Source: Adiantum capillus-veneris (Eukaryota; Streptophyta; Polypodiopsida; Polypodiales; Pteridaceae). From it: DNA of 64,000 nt. Made by a program: the position numbers and the translations under genes. Where the stretch lies: positions 154,849,092 through 154,913,091 of the forward strand of contig CM043943.1 of assembly GCA_014529385.2 (NCBI GenBank), in the 5' to 3' direction. Positions 12,360 through 23,382 of this stretch are shown here, one piece after another; the stretch's first letter is position 1; each line of letters begins with the position of its first letter. The notes under the pieces are model-generated. The model saw only the letters and a program-made list of their open reading frames with translations. It had not been told where the DNA came from and did no database searches.

Positions 12360-12931
12360 TGTTAACCCTAACGGCACACGGACACCCTATGATCTATAAA
12401 CGTTGTATTATTTAGAGTCAGGTACCGGGCTTGTCGGACCAATAGGGAAAGGTAGAGTGATCGCCGATGAGAGGCGCACTTTAATTTGGACATTCAAGGG
12501 ATTAGTTGGTTAAGCATGGGCCCCCAAGTGTGAATGGGGTGAGCTCCTATAAAAGCCAACTAAACCTAATTTTTACTCATTCTCTCATTTGTGCAATTGA
12601 AGAGTGCTCTTGCTCCATCTCCATCTCCATCTTCTTCTTCTTCACCTCCTTGTGTGTGTGTGTGTGAGAGAGAGAGAGGGGGAGAGTGTGTGTGCGATTG
12701 AGCATTACGAAGGCACGACGGCGGCGAAGCGGTTGAGCGCGGCACGACTGCAACTTCTTCTTCATCGCGGCGAGAAATCCACCACAAAGGCGAGCGTAGA
12801 GCGGTGAGTGACACACCCTTTGTTTTCTTGAGCTTGCTAGTTTAGGCTTGTTGTGTGCTTGGAGCCGTTTGTGGCTCGCACACGGTGTATTGGCAAGTCC
12901 CTTGCTTCGACAGTGCGGCAAGGAGCGCACA
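12360..12931 (+). repeat. 5' LTR of element 1
   Basis: 572 bp, TG..CA ends. U3 carries a TATA box (TATAAAAG, 12548-12555). Downstream in the transcribed part lie a CAT/CTT-rich stretch and a (TG)n(AG)n microsatellite (12653-12688). The sequence GGTGAGTGACACACC near 12803-12817 looks like a strong plant 5' splice site and is conserved in all LTRs of the family here. Confidence 0.93.
12548..12555 (+). promoter_or_regulatory. LTR TATA box
   Basis: TATAAAAG inside the LTR, preceded by GAGCTCC. The equivalent position is kept in the other LTRs of the family (20798-20805, 35092-35099, 50054-50061). Transcription would be expected to start about 30 bases further on, before the CT-rich leader. Confidence 0.7.
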
Positions 12932-12954
12932 TTTTTGGCGCCGCTGTCGGGGAT
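12932..12954 (+). other. Primer-binding site, tRNA-Asp type
   Basis: Immediately after the LTR, TTTTTGGCGCCGCTGTCGGG contains a near match to the complement of the plant tRNA-Asp 3' end (canonical TGGCGCCGTTGCCGGGGA). It has two mismatches in the first 18 positions. tRNA-Asp priming is known for several plant Ty3/gypsy lineages. Confidence 0.8.
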
Positions 12955-13810
12955 ATGCCCTACACTAAGCTCGGTTAGCACTTTACGCTTCCTTGTGGTG
13001 CAATTTCTATCATAGGAAAGGCAGGGAAGGAGTGTGTGGAGATTTCTGTTTTTTGCGTTTTCTGCATTTGCTGCCAAGTTTCAATTTCTGCTATTGTCTG
13101 CGTTTTTTCAATTTCTGCAATTTCTGCATTTTCAAGTTCGGCGTTTTCAATTTCTGCAATTTTCTGCATTTCTGCGTTTTTTCAATTTTCTGCATTTCTG
13201 CATTTTCAATTTCTGTATTTTCTGCATTAAAAAAAAAATAAAAAAAATATTTGGAAAAAAAAAATTTCTGAAAAAAAAAATAAAAAAAATAAAAAAAATC
13301 GGAAATTAAAAACGCGATTGAGCGGGCGGCGAAATTTTTCAAAAATAAAAAACGTGTCTTTTAAAACGGACGGGTTGGTTTGTATAAAAGATAGGTCGGA
13401 ATCATTTGCCCAAGCCCAAGCCCAAGCCTCAGTCCTTAGTCTTATGATATATACTAGACTCACTCTTATATATATACCCTACTCCCTCAAGAGAGAATGA
13501 GAGCATGTGGGACAAGTCCTCCACTCTCCTCCTTTCTCTTCCCACTTGCACCCTTAGACTTTCTAGTTTGGGCCTAGTTCCCTACTGGAAATTGACAGTT
13601 TTAGGGATTCCGAGGGCATAGAGTGACCAAACGGAGGGCTGTAAAGCACGGCACGACCCTCTGACCGATACGCTCGTTTCGAGCTATCACACGGCCCATT
13701 CCACGACACGCTCTAAAAAATCTAGCAAAAAAACAAACAAAAAACACGCTAAAAACTAGTCACAAGGCCTCCTAGAGCAGCTTTTTGACACCTTGGGGTA
13801 TCAAAAGCAC
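12955..13810 (+). other. Leader of element 1 with TTTCTGCA minisatellite
   Basis: Untranslated leader between the primer site and gag. From about 13048 to 13228 it is a degenerate tandem array of TTTCTGCA / TTTTCAATTTCTGC units, followed by A-rich blocks. A short CCCAAG hexamer repeat lies at about 13410-13427. The related element has the same array at 63726-63825. No coding capacity is evident. Confidence 0.7.
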
Positions 13811-16800
13811 ATGCACTTACGCTCTGGGCGGGTGCTAGAACACGAGCATATTGAGGGTGCCTCTGTTCATACGGACACCCATTACCCATCCACGATAAGC
13901 TCTAGACCCTCAGCGGGGACACAAGGTAGCACCACCCAAGACCCTAAAATAGCCGCTAGTGATTCCTCCTCCGACTCAGAAATCATGGAAGCATACCCTA
14001 CCCAAAACACTGAGAGAGAAGGCCATGCACCTCCCGAAGCTCCACAGCCTAGTACTAGTATGTTTAGCCGTTTCATGGAAACATTAGGTAGAGCTACTCG
14101 CTCGGAACCTGATGCAAATGAAGCACACGAAGGGGGTGGGGAAGTGGACTCTCCTTTCACATCGCACGTGGACCCCACACCCCCAAAGAGTGTCCATGTG
14201 GATATCCTACCAACTTCTTACCAAGAAGGCCCTGTTGAGCTGCCTCCTTCAGAAGTTCCCTCTAGAGTACCGTTGGTGACAAGTAAAACCACGGGGAGCA
14301 ACATTGCTTCTACCTCACAAGAAACCGTTAACACGTCGACTCTAGAAGGATTGTTCATTAATGATCATTGGACATACGACCTCCACACTGAGGTGTTGAC
14401 GGATCTACACTCTGGCCACGCCTACCATGTAGGATGGATAGAGATTGTACAATCCACCTCTAGTGCCACGAGCATCGAAGATCAACAGAAAATGATCTGT
14501 AATGTTATCCATGGCATTATTCAATCTGAAAGGCAAAACCGAGGGGTAAATATACTCTCAACTGGCCCCATGAGATTTATGGATACGAGCAAGGCTCAAC
14601 AGCCTACTCTATCACAAATGGAGACTCCTGTAATGAGCCCCATGGACCCATCTTACGTCATTTCACCTGGGGTCTCTATGCAATCTGAGCCTCCGAGTGA
14701 AAACTTTAGCTTCCCTAACTTGGCTCAACCCTCTATCAAGGAAAACCCAGTGCTCACTCCAGGGATAAGCCTGACAAAGAATGTACCGATGACATCTACG
14801 GTTAGCGCAGTGCCACTACCTAGTGTCGTAGTACCTAATATGGGGCCTCGACCGTATGTGCCTCTAGCCCCTTATGCACACATGGCCCCCACACCTCCAA
14901 TTGTACCACTTGTTCATGCTCCTCGAGTGCCGCTCCCTAGCCCTTATCCGAGTGGACCTATGCCCGGTTATGTTCCATATCCTGCATCATCCACACATAT
15001 GCCAAGACCGGTACCCGTTCCTCTCCCACATATGATTCCAAGAGTACCTCCACCGGCCCTGCCTCCTCACATAGGTGACTTGGCAGCGTTTGCTCAAACC
15101 ATAGGTCGATCTATCGCGGAAAATATGCGTCATGCATCTGATAGAGAGCCTAGAAGTAAGGCAGTACAAATTGCCAAACTCACGCAAAAATTCAATGGGG
15201 ACGAAGATGCTAGGAAACACATTGAAGTGTTTGAACAAGTATGTGATTCCTTAGGGGAACGCAACGAACTACATAAGTGCAATGCCTTAAGCTTGACATT
15301 AAGTGGGAAGGCTGGAGATTGGTATAGGACCCTAAGGGTGGATGAGAAAACAATCTACCCTACCCTTCGAAGGTTGTTTCTAAAGGAGTACATACGAGAA
15401 GGTGTGCTTTGGGGTGTAGCATCTCAGCTACAGAAGGCCGAACGTAAGGAAGGAGAGTCAATAAGGGACTTCATTAGTCGTCTAAAGCACTTAAACTCTC
15501 GTTGCCCTGTAAATGAGCGCTTCAACAATAATCAACTGCTTGATCGATTCATTCGAGGGTTGAGGAATGAAGGAATCTATAATGGACTAGTGATTAGAGG
15601 TATCACAACTTGGGAAGATGTCACTGCCAATGCAATCCAATTAGAGGACAACTTGATGATAGCAGGCATGAGGGTGTCTACTGACACGAGATCCACTAGC
15701 TCACAAGCCATTGAGTATGAACCCATGACTGCAAAGCCCATTGCCAATGAGCCAAAGGTATTTGAGATATTCTTGACAGACCTCACCAAGACAATCCAAG
15801 AGTCTCTTAAGGATAATCGACCCCCTCAAAATAGTCACATGTATCCAAGAAGGGAGCAACAATGGTGTTCCATTTGCTTAGGTCCACATAGCACTAGTGA
15901 GTGCCCTACGTTTAGAGTAAAATTTAATGGAACTTGCAACGCATGTGGTAGGTATGGTCACCAAGCTAAGGATTGTTTAATGATCAAACGTATGATGGCA
16001 AATAGACCACCTGTAGCCTGGACGGATGCGCCTCGAGCTCCTGTATTGATGCCTACTCCACCTGTTGAGCAACTACCGCAACACATGGTCCCTAGATCTC
16101 AAAATGTTGTACAAGCTACACCGCTACCACCTCCTGTGCTAGGACCGCAGCCCCCGCATCCAAGAGTCGCCCCTATGAACCAAGTGGGTTGCGAGCCATC
16201 AAATGCTTATCCAGATGGCTGTGAGGAGGAAATAGACACTAGTATTGCCTACGGACTTGATACATTGGAAGAATGTCCTATATACTACATGGAAGATTGT
16301 TGGGGACAAGTCAAGCCGGTTTATCAAGCTGCTGCTCTCGCATCCAGAGGTCAAAATATCAACACCCAGGCTAGGAGGCCACCTCTTCAATGCTACGAGT
16401 GTGGTGGACCACATCGAGCAGCGGAGTGCCCTATTAGGCTGCAAAAGAATGCTGCACAGATACAAATGAATCAAGGGAGCACGTCTGCAATGCCAATACT
16501 CACATGTAATCGTTGTGGCATAGATCACTTGATTGCCCAATGCCCCTATAACCCAAATGCGCCTAAAATCACACCCCTGAATTTGGTCGAAATTGCTAGT
16601 GTGACATCGCCAATACCACCCGTCGCACCTGCTTATGCGATTACACGGTCCATGCTTCAAGGGCCAGGCCATATCCTCGAAGAGAGAGATACCATTTTAG
16701 TTATCCAAGCAAAGAAAAAGAAGACACGAAGGAAGAAGTCGCAGAATACGGGAAATTCAAAGCCAAGTTCCAAAACAAACATAGGAACAGGAGATGACCC

Positions 16801-18991
16801 CGTGTATATGAATGACCTCGAGGATGATTCAGATTCAGTCGAGACAATGGAGACTAGAACCAATACCACAAAGGGAAAGACCGACACAGAAAACCGTAAC
16901 ATGGAACCAAATGAAAACCGAATAAGAGAAAACCATAAAGAGCCTCTGAAAACACCACAAGTGTTTCCAAATCCAATCCAAGACCCCCAAGATAAACCGC
17001 AGGGGCAAAAAGGGAAGAATCGTAAAAAGAAGATTGGGACGTACCCAAACCCTGTAGACGAGATTAAGCAGGTGAAACATCTAAGAGGTTTAGTGGAGGA
17101 GACTCAAAGGAAACTAGAACCAGAACCCGTGCATGTCAAAATTCATGACACAGTGTTTCCCACGCAAGTTCATCCACCCCACATGAACCATAGACCGTTA
17201 GCCATATCTAGTATCATCCAAGAAGGGAGTGAGGACGGGACATCAGAAAGTGAGCATACACCCTTCTTGTTGGAAAGGATGTTTAACGAAGGAATACCTG
17301 ATCCCATTGAGGAATATGAGATTCCATCCTCACCAGTTCCTAGTCAAGGACCTACACCCTGCAAAACGCCAATGAATGTTGCCAAACTAATGGACTTCAT
17401 GTCTTCTGAGGTCTGAACCACGATCATAGCAAAGCTGTATGGAGATCCTGAGTTATTCCTTGCACTTCGAGCATTCCTTAACGGAGAGCTACGAACGGGA
17501 TTACCGCAGTTTGCGCAACCAAATAGGCCTGACTCGATTATGATTGATGAGGAAAATCATGTGCAATCACTTGACTTAGATGGACACGAGCCTGTGATCG
17601 AGGTACCCATTAACGAATTAGGGCAGTATTTTGAAGGCGACGAGTCTAATGCGACCCTACCCATCACTACCAAGGGATTAACTATAAAGGGAATTCTTGA
17701 TGGTGGTGCGGGAGTTAGCATCGTTACAAAAGATTGTTGGGAATCCATGGGAAAATCCCGCCTCAGTGTTACTAACATTGTGGTAAAGATGGCAAATGGT
17801 ACCATAGCCAAACCTATGGGGATGCTCAAGGATCTTAAGATCAAAGTTCTAGGACACAAGGTACGACATACGTTCATTGTAATGGATTTCTCTAAACACC
17901 TTATGTCATATGAAATGATTTTAGGACGACCATTCATGAGGGAAGCACAAATGGTTCATGATTGGTCTAAAAATCATGTCTATTTGCAATTCCAAGACTC
18001 TGTCCTTAGAGTGGATTTGGTGACTGGTAAGGTACACCCCTTAGGGAGTAAAACCATTATTGATCATCGCTCTGACACCACAGTTCACTCGGCCCCACTA
18101 CAATATTGTTACACTTGTAAGAAGGATACAGACATTGGCCAAGATTCTCCTTATATGGATATCCTACCTGGGATGACTGAGTCGGACAATGTAGATTGGG
18201 TCCACCTAGCATCAACCATAGACACTTGGGGAAATAGGGGGACGACCTGGGTAACACCTGAGGGGGATGAAATGCCTATATCCTTAAATATGCTACAAGC
18301 AATGCATATCGCTTCCAACAAGACTCATCCTAATGTAACGAAGAAAACATACAAGTGGGTCCCTAAAGCTTCTTTAGTGACCATAGCTAATGCTAAAAAA
18401 CAGAAGCCTTGTAAGAAACATACCACTCGCTCCAAGAAAAGTAAGAAAATGTTGCGATGGATCCCTAAACGACTATTGGAAGCCCAAGGCTACTATCAAG
18501 GAAATGATCAAATCTGGGTGCCAAAATGTAGATTGTGCTCTTACCTATCACCTGACCCAAGTGAGCCCAATCCCGTAGCTCCAAAACGAATCAATGATCG
18601 TGGAAAGAAAAAAATCACAGAATGCTACACACCCGCTCCCGAGCTAGTTTGGGTACCAAAGAAAGAACGATTTGTTCCACCTAGCTCAGGAAGGGGGGAG
18701 TCCCATGAAGATTCTAGCTCATCATGTAATACATCCATAGAGGTAAAAGCTTCTACACAGCCTCCATCTATAGTAGTGGACCTCCATGAAGCTACAAAAG
18801 AATCCACACCTCCCAGTGTTCAAGAATCACCTGATGAACCACTTCAAGTTCGATCCTGGGAGAGTACCTTACCACCCTTGCAACTTGACGAGGCACCTAG
18901 GGTAATAGAAAACTATTGGCAAAAATCCTCACCTATTACCAACTGGAACAATTGGTTTCAAAGGGTGACAAGCTCATTTCAAATGGTATGA
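13811..18991 (+). pseudogene. Gag-protease polyprotein fused to a WVPK-repeat tail (element 1)
   Basis: The ATG at 13811 begins MHLRSGRVLEHEH. The frame is broken only by TGA at 17414-17416, where the relative at 58-62 kb has CGA. Order: Pro-rich N-terminal region; Retrotrans_gag helical domain (about 15150-15660); four zinc knuckles (CSICLGPHSTSEC about 15867, CNACGRYGHQAKDC about 15935, CYECGGPHRAAEC about 16391, CNRCGIDHLIAQC about 16505); a charged linker. The retropepsin follows (about 17650-17980: ILDGGAGVSIV, then MILGRPFM). Near 18320 it jumps directly into a Lys-rich tail containing KWVPK, RWIPK, IWVPK and LVWVPK, and ends FQMV. In the longer relative about 4.1 kb (RT, RNaseH, integrase, second protease) lies between these parts. 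Gag would package RNA and the protease would mature Gag. Confidence 0.88.
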
Positions 18992-20594
18992 TCTACCCAA
19001 GGAAGGGGGGAGTGTTTGCTGACAGTCATCATTCATTTGTTCCCCTCTCAACCTTTTTCCCTGACCTCTCAATCACCAATCTTAGGGAATGTACATATAA
19101 AGATTTATACTCACACAAAAAAAATAAAAATAAAGAGCAAGAGTAATTAGCAAACAAGTATGCACATTAAAAGTCAAAACATTGACTCAAACCTACACAT
19201 GTCACATTTGGTACAGTGAAACAGAAACCTATGCCATAAAACACCTTTGATCCTCATCACTTGAGTGATGGAGGGTAGGTAAGATTAGTACGATAGGAGT
19301 GTTTCTGTTTTAGAGTTGAGAGATTAGCGAAGTTCTTTTTTCCCACTGATGTGCCTCCTGGAGGTATTCCTTTTGTTTCCTAGTGTGTACAGGAGCGTGT
19401 TGCTATTGGTAGGATTTGGACCTTCATGGAACCTTCAGATCAAGCGCGACCATCGACACAAACAGGTGTTTCTTGTCCATTAGCATTGCCCTTATGTTTT
19501 TTGCATCCATGTTTGCCGGCTTTGATTGTGATTGGTAGCATAATACTCAACGCATTTGCTTACTATCAAACATTTAATTCAATGTAATGTTTTGTCATAA
19601 TCAATTGTCTAGGTGTAAAAATCAAGCAGTCCGACTAAGCTAGTTTGACCAAGGTAGATATTAGAAATCTTCTCTTAATACCATGGGGAATGCCTTCCTA
19701 ATAAACAATGGTTACCTAGGTTCTTAATCCGATTTAGGCAGCATTGTATGAAATGTACTAGTGCTTTCTAGTGGGCTTAACCCTTTTGACCTTTAGCTTA
19801 AGTATTATAAAGGGAGTTTACTAATGTGATGAGCCTGGGGAGGGTAACAGTGTTATATGACCCCCCAAAGTTACAAAATTAAAATGCTGAAAACGAAAAA
19901 ACAAAAAATCAAAGTGCCACAATGTAAAATCTTAAGCTGGAAGAGAAATCTCAGCTTGATTTGGTACTTCACTCACATGTGTCGCCTATGGTACTAGAGC
20001 CCTAGAGGTTCCCAGTGTGGGCGTTTTTCCTTGAAAAGCAAAAAACCCAAGGCATAGAAAATAAGCACACACATCATAATTGAATCAATGTGAAAAGACT
20101 TTGGGGGGTCAACGAAAAGTAATCAATCAGGCGATGATTTCATGAGAAATTCCTTTTATGGTAGCTTAACTACAAGGTCTTCTAGATATAGCCTCTAGTC
20201 AGCCCTCGAACATGAATACTTGGCTCTCGCGATTAAACAACTTAATTGACCACAGAAAATTAAGAAGCTTACCCATGGTATTAATATTCGATCTCTACTG
20301 CCTTTTGACCGTCAAATTAGCGACCCCAGACTTGTTTAATTTTCTACCTTTACATCTGTTTATGCATTTGATTACATTGCAATTTAATGTTCATTGCTAC
20401 CAAATTGTTTGAAATTCTTTTACCAATCAATTTGTCTACCTAAAACTGCATATGCTTTTTAAGAGAATGCAATTACTGTGCCAATGTTGTTTGATTTTGC
20501 AGTGACTGAAGAAGGCTAAGGACATTCATCTCAAATGCTCTTCCACCTCGACGAACCAGCTTCAACTCAATAGCTTCCGAGGACGGAATCTACA
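18992..20594 (+). other. 3' non-coding region of element 1
   Basis: Follows the tail ORF. It starts with a purine tract (AAGGAAGGGGGGAG, about 19000) resembling an internal polypurine tract, then shows no coding potential. Parts align with 51657-53000 and 53470-53680 of the second element in reverse, but the 140-codon ORF found there (53012-53434) is absent here. Confidence 0.65.
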
Positions 20595-20609
20595 TCAGGA
20601 AGGGGGGCA
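20595..20609 (+). other. Polypurine tract of element 1
   Basis: ATCAGGAAGGGGGGCA directly abuts the 3' LTR and is the expected plus-strand primer. The same motif precedes the 3' LTR of the second element (minus strand, 51641-51656). Confidence 0.8.
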
Positions 20610-20899
20610 TGTTAACCGTAACGGCACACGGACACCCTATGATCTATAAACGTTGTATTATTTAGAGTCAGGTACCGGGCTTGTCGGACCAATAGGGAAA
20701 GGTAGAGTGATCGCCGATGAGAGGCGCAGTTTAACTTGGACATTCAAGGGATTAGTTGGTTAAGCATGGGCGCCCAAGTGTGAATGGGGTGAGCTCCTAT
20801 AAAAGCCAACTAAACCTAATTTTTACTCATTCTCTCATTTGTGCAATTGAAGAGTGCTCTTGCTCCATCTCCATCTCCATCTTCTTCTTCTTCACCTCC

Positions 20900-20970
<71 letters not shown>

Positions 20971-21213
20971 TGTGTGCGATGGAGCATTACGAAGGCACGA
21001 CGGCGGCGAAGCGGTTGAGCGCGGCATGACTGCAGCTTCTTCTTCATCGCGGCGAGGAATCCACCACGAAGGCGAGCGTAGAGCGGTGAGTGACACACCC
21101 TTTGTTTTCTTGAGCTTGCTATTTTAGGCTTGTTGTGTGCTTGGAGCCGTTTGTGGCTCGCACAAGGTGTATTGGCAAGTCCCTTGCTTCGACAGTGCGG
21201 CAAGGAGCCCACA
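20610..21213 (+). repeat. 3' LTR of element 1
   Basis: 604 bp. It is identical in layout to the 5' LTR but longer because the microsatellite has grown to about (TG)14(AG)13 (20901-20961). Twelve substitutions relative to the 5' LTR were counted by eye. It is followed by the target duplication ATAGA. Confidence 0.93.
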
Positions 21214-21218
21214 ATAGA

Positions 21219-22159
21219 GCAAGATGAGAGCACAGCCTCAACAACAAAAACTCTTGGTAAAGGGGATGGTAGTTGTAAAGATTATTTTAAGGCTTTTGTA
21301 GCTACTAATTTTAAAAGCACCCACCAATCATCTCTATCAACACATCACATTGTTCTCAATGCATTTTTTGTGTATGCATATAGATGTCCCAAGATTGGAC
21401 AAATGCATTAGACACTCTTTCACCCATGCACTCAATTTCCAACAACAGTGGTAGCAATGACCATCACAACAATCTTTCAACTTGATCCGATCTATGTGAC
21501 TGCCATAGCTATCATTTTCCTATTTCATAGTAGCTCACTTCTCCAACCATATGAACTATACTACCAATACCATGTTTACTTCTATCACCCATTACATGTA
21601 AGCTATCCATGAGATTATACCAAATGCACCTTTTTTAAACTAGGTTTTTTCCCTTTGGTTAACAAGTTATTCGAGCCCTATTGTAATTTTAATACCGTGT
21701 TTTACCTTTCAACTTCCATATCAATAAAGTCATAGCTTATCCATAGCCAATAGATAATGGATATCAATTCAACTTGCCAAAGTGTGATTCTCCACAAATT
21801 TCACACAACTATCCATCAAAAACCATCTATGTTTGCAAATTCCCTTCTCCAGATGGACAACCATGCAGTATTCACAAGCCATTGATAAATAAGTCTTTTC
21901 CACACTTGGTTGCCTGTAATCTCTCCTTAATTCTTACAAACTCCATCATCATCAAAATGACTATGGCCAAATTAAGCACTCCTAGGTTGGGGCAACCTTT
22001 TGTAGCATGGCACAAGGACGTGTACCTTTAGAAAGGGAGACTTTTGTAGTGATTTTTGTATGATACACAAGTTTGGATCACATTGGCAAATTGAGTTAAG
22101 AGTGGAAGGACTACCTTGCCACAGCGATTGTCAAAGTGTGTCCCAAAAAAAATTTCTAC
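21219..22159. other. Right end of unit A beyond the LTR element
   Basis: Continues unit A; aligns with 29824-30764 of unit B. No protein recognised on either strand. Confidence 0.6.
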
Positions 22160-23139
22160 CCGCATTTGTTTGTAGGAGGTAAGGGTACCCCACACGAAAG
22201 GGGGGTAATTGTTATAAACTGCACTTCAAAGAGGTGCAGTTGCAAAACAAAGGTCTTACCTCTTACCCACTCACACGTATACGTGACACAAAACTGGTCA
22301 CACCAGCCCTATCCCTCCCACTGTATGTGGGGGGTACCTAAGAGGGGGTGCCCAAATTACGGCCAAACAACCCCCCTATCCTTCTATGTTGGTAGCATGA
22401 TATATTCTTTTACTGTATCAAGTTCAACCAATTATATTGTCTTTCAAATGAGACAATTAATATTTGCATGATAGTTGCTTGTGCACGTTGATGAAGTCAA
22501 CCAATCTGTTGTTCTGAGATTAGATAAAAGAGTGTGTGTGTGTGTGTTTTCTCTCGTTCACTTAGTGCATATTTAATTATTTTCAATCCTTTGAGCTCAA
22601 CAGCATCTTCACAAGCACAAGAAGACATATGTTCAAACTATTGAAATTCTCTTTGTTTTAGGGGTTAGAGACACCTAAGATTGATATTTTTTTTATTAAA
22701 TTTGGACTATCAATTCGAGAAAGTTTGATCTTTGAGGCATTTTAGGGGTTAGAGACACCCAAGGACTAGTAGTTGGGCGGTCTCAACAAATCACAAGTTG
22801 ACATGTATGCAAAGTTCTAAGTATATTCTAAATTTTGACTCTAAATTTGGGGGGGGGGGGGGGGGGGATTGTGACTTTTTAAAGGCACACGTGTCACAAT
22901 TGGCTCCTCTACCTAACAAGGTGGTTAAATAATTAAATTCTTTGTTTAAAGCATACTGAGTAATGATTTGGTAGTGTTTATATGAGTAATGATTTGGTAG
23001 TATTTATAAACACGTCACATGCACTTATAAATGGCTACCACTAGTGACTACACTACAATGTGTTGACACTATTAATCAATTATCAACACCCAATTGGAAC
23101 TTTGAAAGTTACTCAATCTTTGTAATTGAACTACACATA

Positions 23140-23372
23140 GGGTAAAGGGGCCAATAAGGATTCAATAGAGGTACATTCAATTTGAATGATCTGAATTATT
23201 TTATAGGATTAACAGTTTTCAATGAAATTGATATGAAAAGATAGGTCATATCAAACTCTTGCCATTCCCAATGCCATCCTAATCATGATTCCCATAAATA
23301 TTGGTAGTATTTTCCATTTACTTTTAAGGTGGCCTTGTTTTGGACCCCGGTCCCTTATTGGCCACTTTACCC
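23140..23372. mobile_element. MITE with 20-bp TIRs and TA target duplication
   Basis: A 233-bp insertion present only in unit B. The left end GGGTAAAGGGGCCAATAAGG and the inverted right end GGGTAAAGTGGCCAATAAGG differ at one position. It is flanked by TA on both sides (23138-23139, 23373-23374), and unit A has a single TA at the homologous site. TA duplication and small size fit a non-autonomous Tc1/mariner-like (Stowaway-class) element, although the termini are not the canonical Stowaway CTCCCTCC. It has no coding capacity. Confidence 0.88.
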
Positions 23373-23382
23373 TAAGATACCC

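Larger units (their letters stand above)
12360..21213 (+). mobile_element. Ty3/gypsy LTR retrotransposon, pol-deleted (element 1)
   Basis: Complete 8854-bp insertion bounded by direct LTRs starting TGTTAACC and ending CACA, with the 5-bp target duplication ATAGA (12355-12359 and 21214-21218). Unit B has the unoccupied site at about 29819-29823 (one ATAGA), which proves the boundaries. Internal order: tRNA-Asp primer site, long leader, a gag-protease-tail reading frame, about 1.6 kb of 3' non-coding DNA, polypurine tract. RT, RNaseH and integrase are entirely absent, so movement would need proteins in trans from an element like that at 51050-64000. I count 12 substitutions between the LTRs outside the microsatellite, indicating a fairly recent insertion. 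Confidence 0.95.

Noticed and set aside
13882-14178. 98-codon minus-strand ORF inside element 1 gag
   Set aside because: Antisense shadow of Gag. It recurs in element 2 (62662-62958) only because Gag is conserved.
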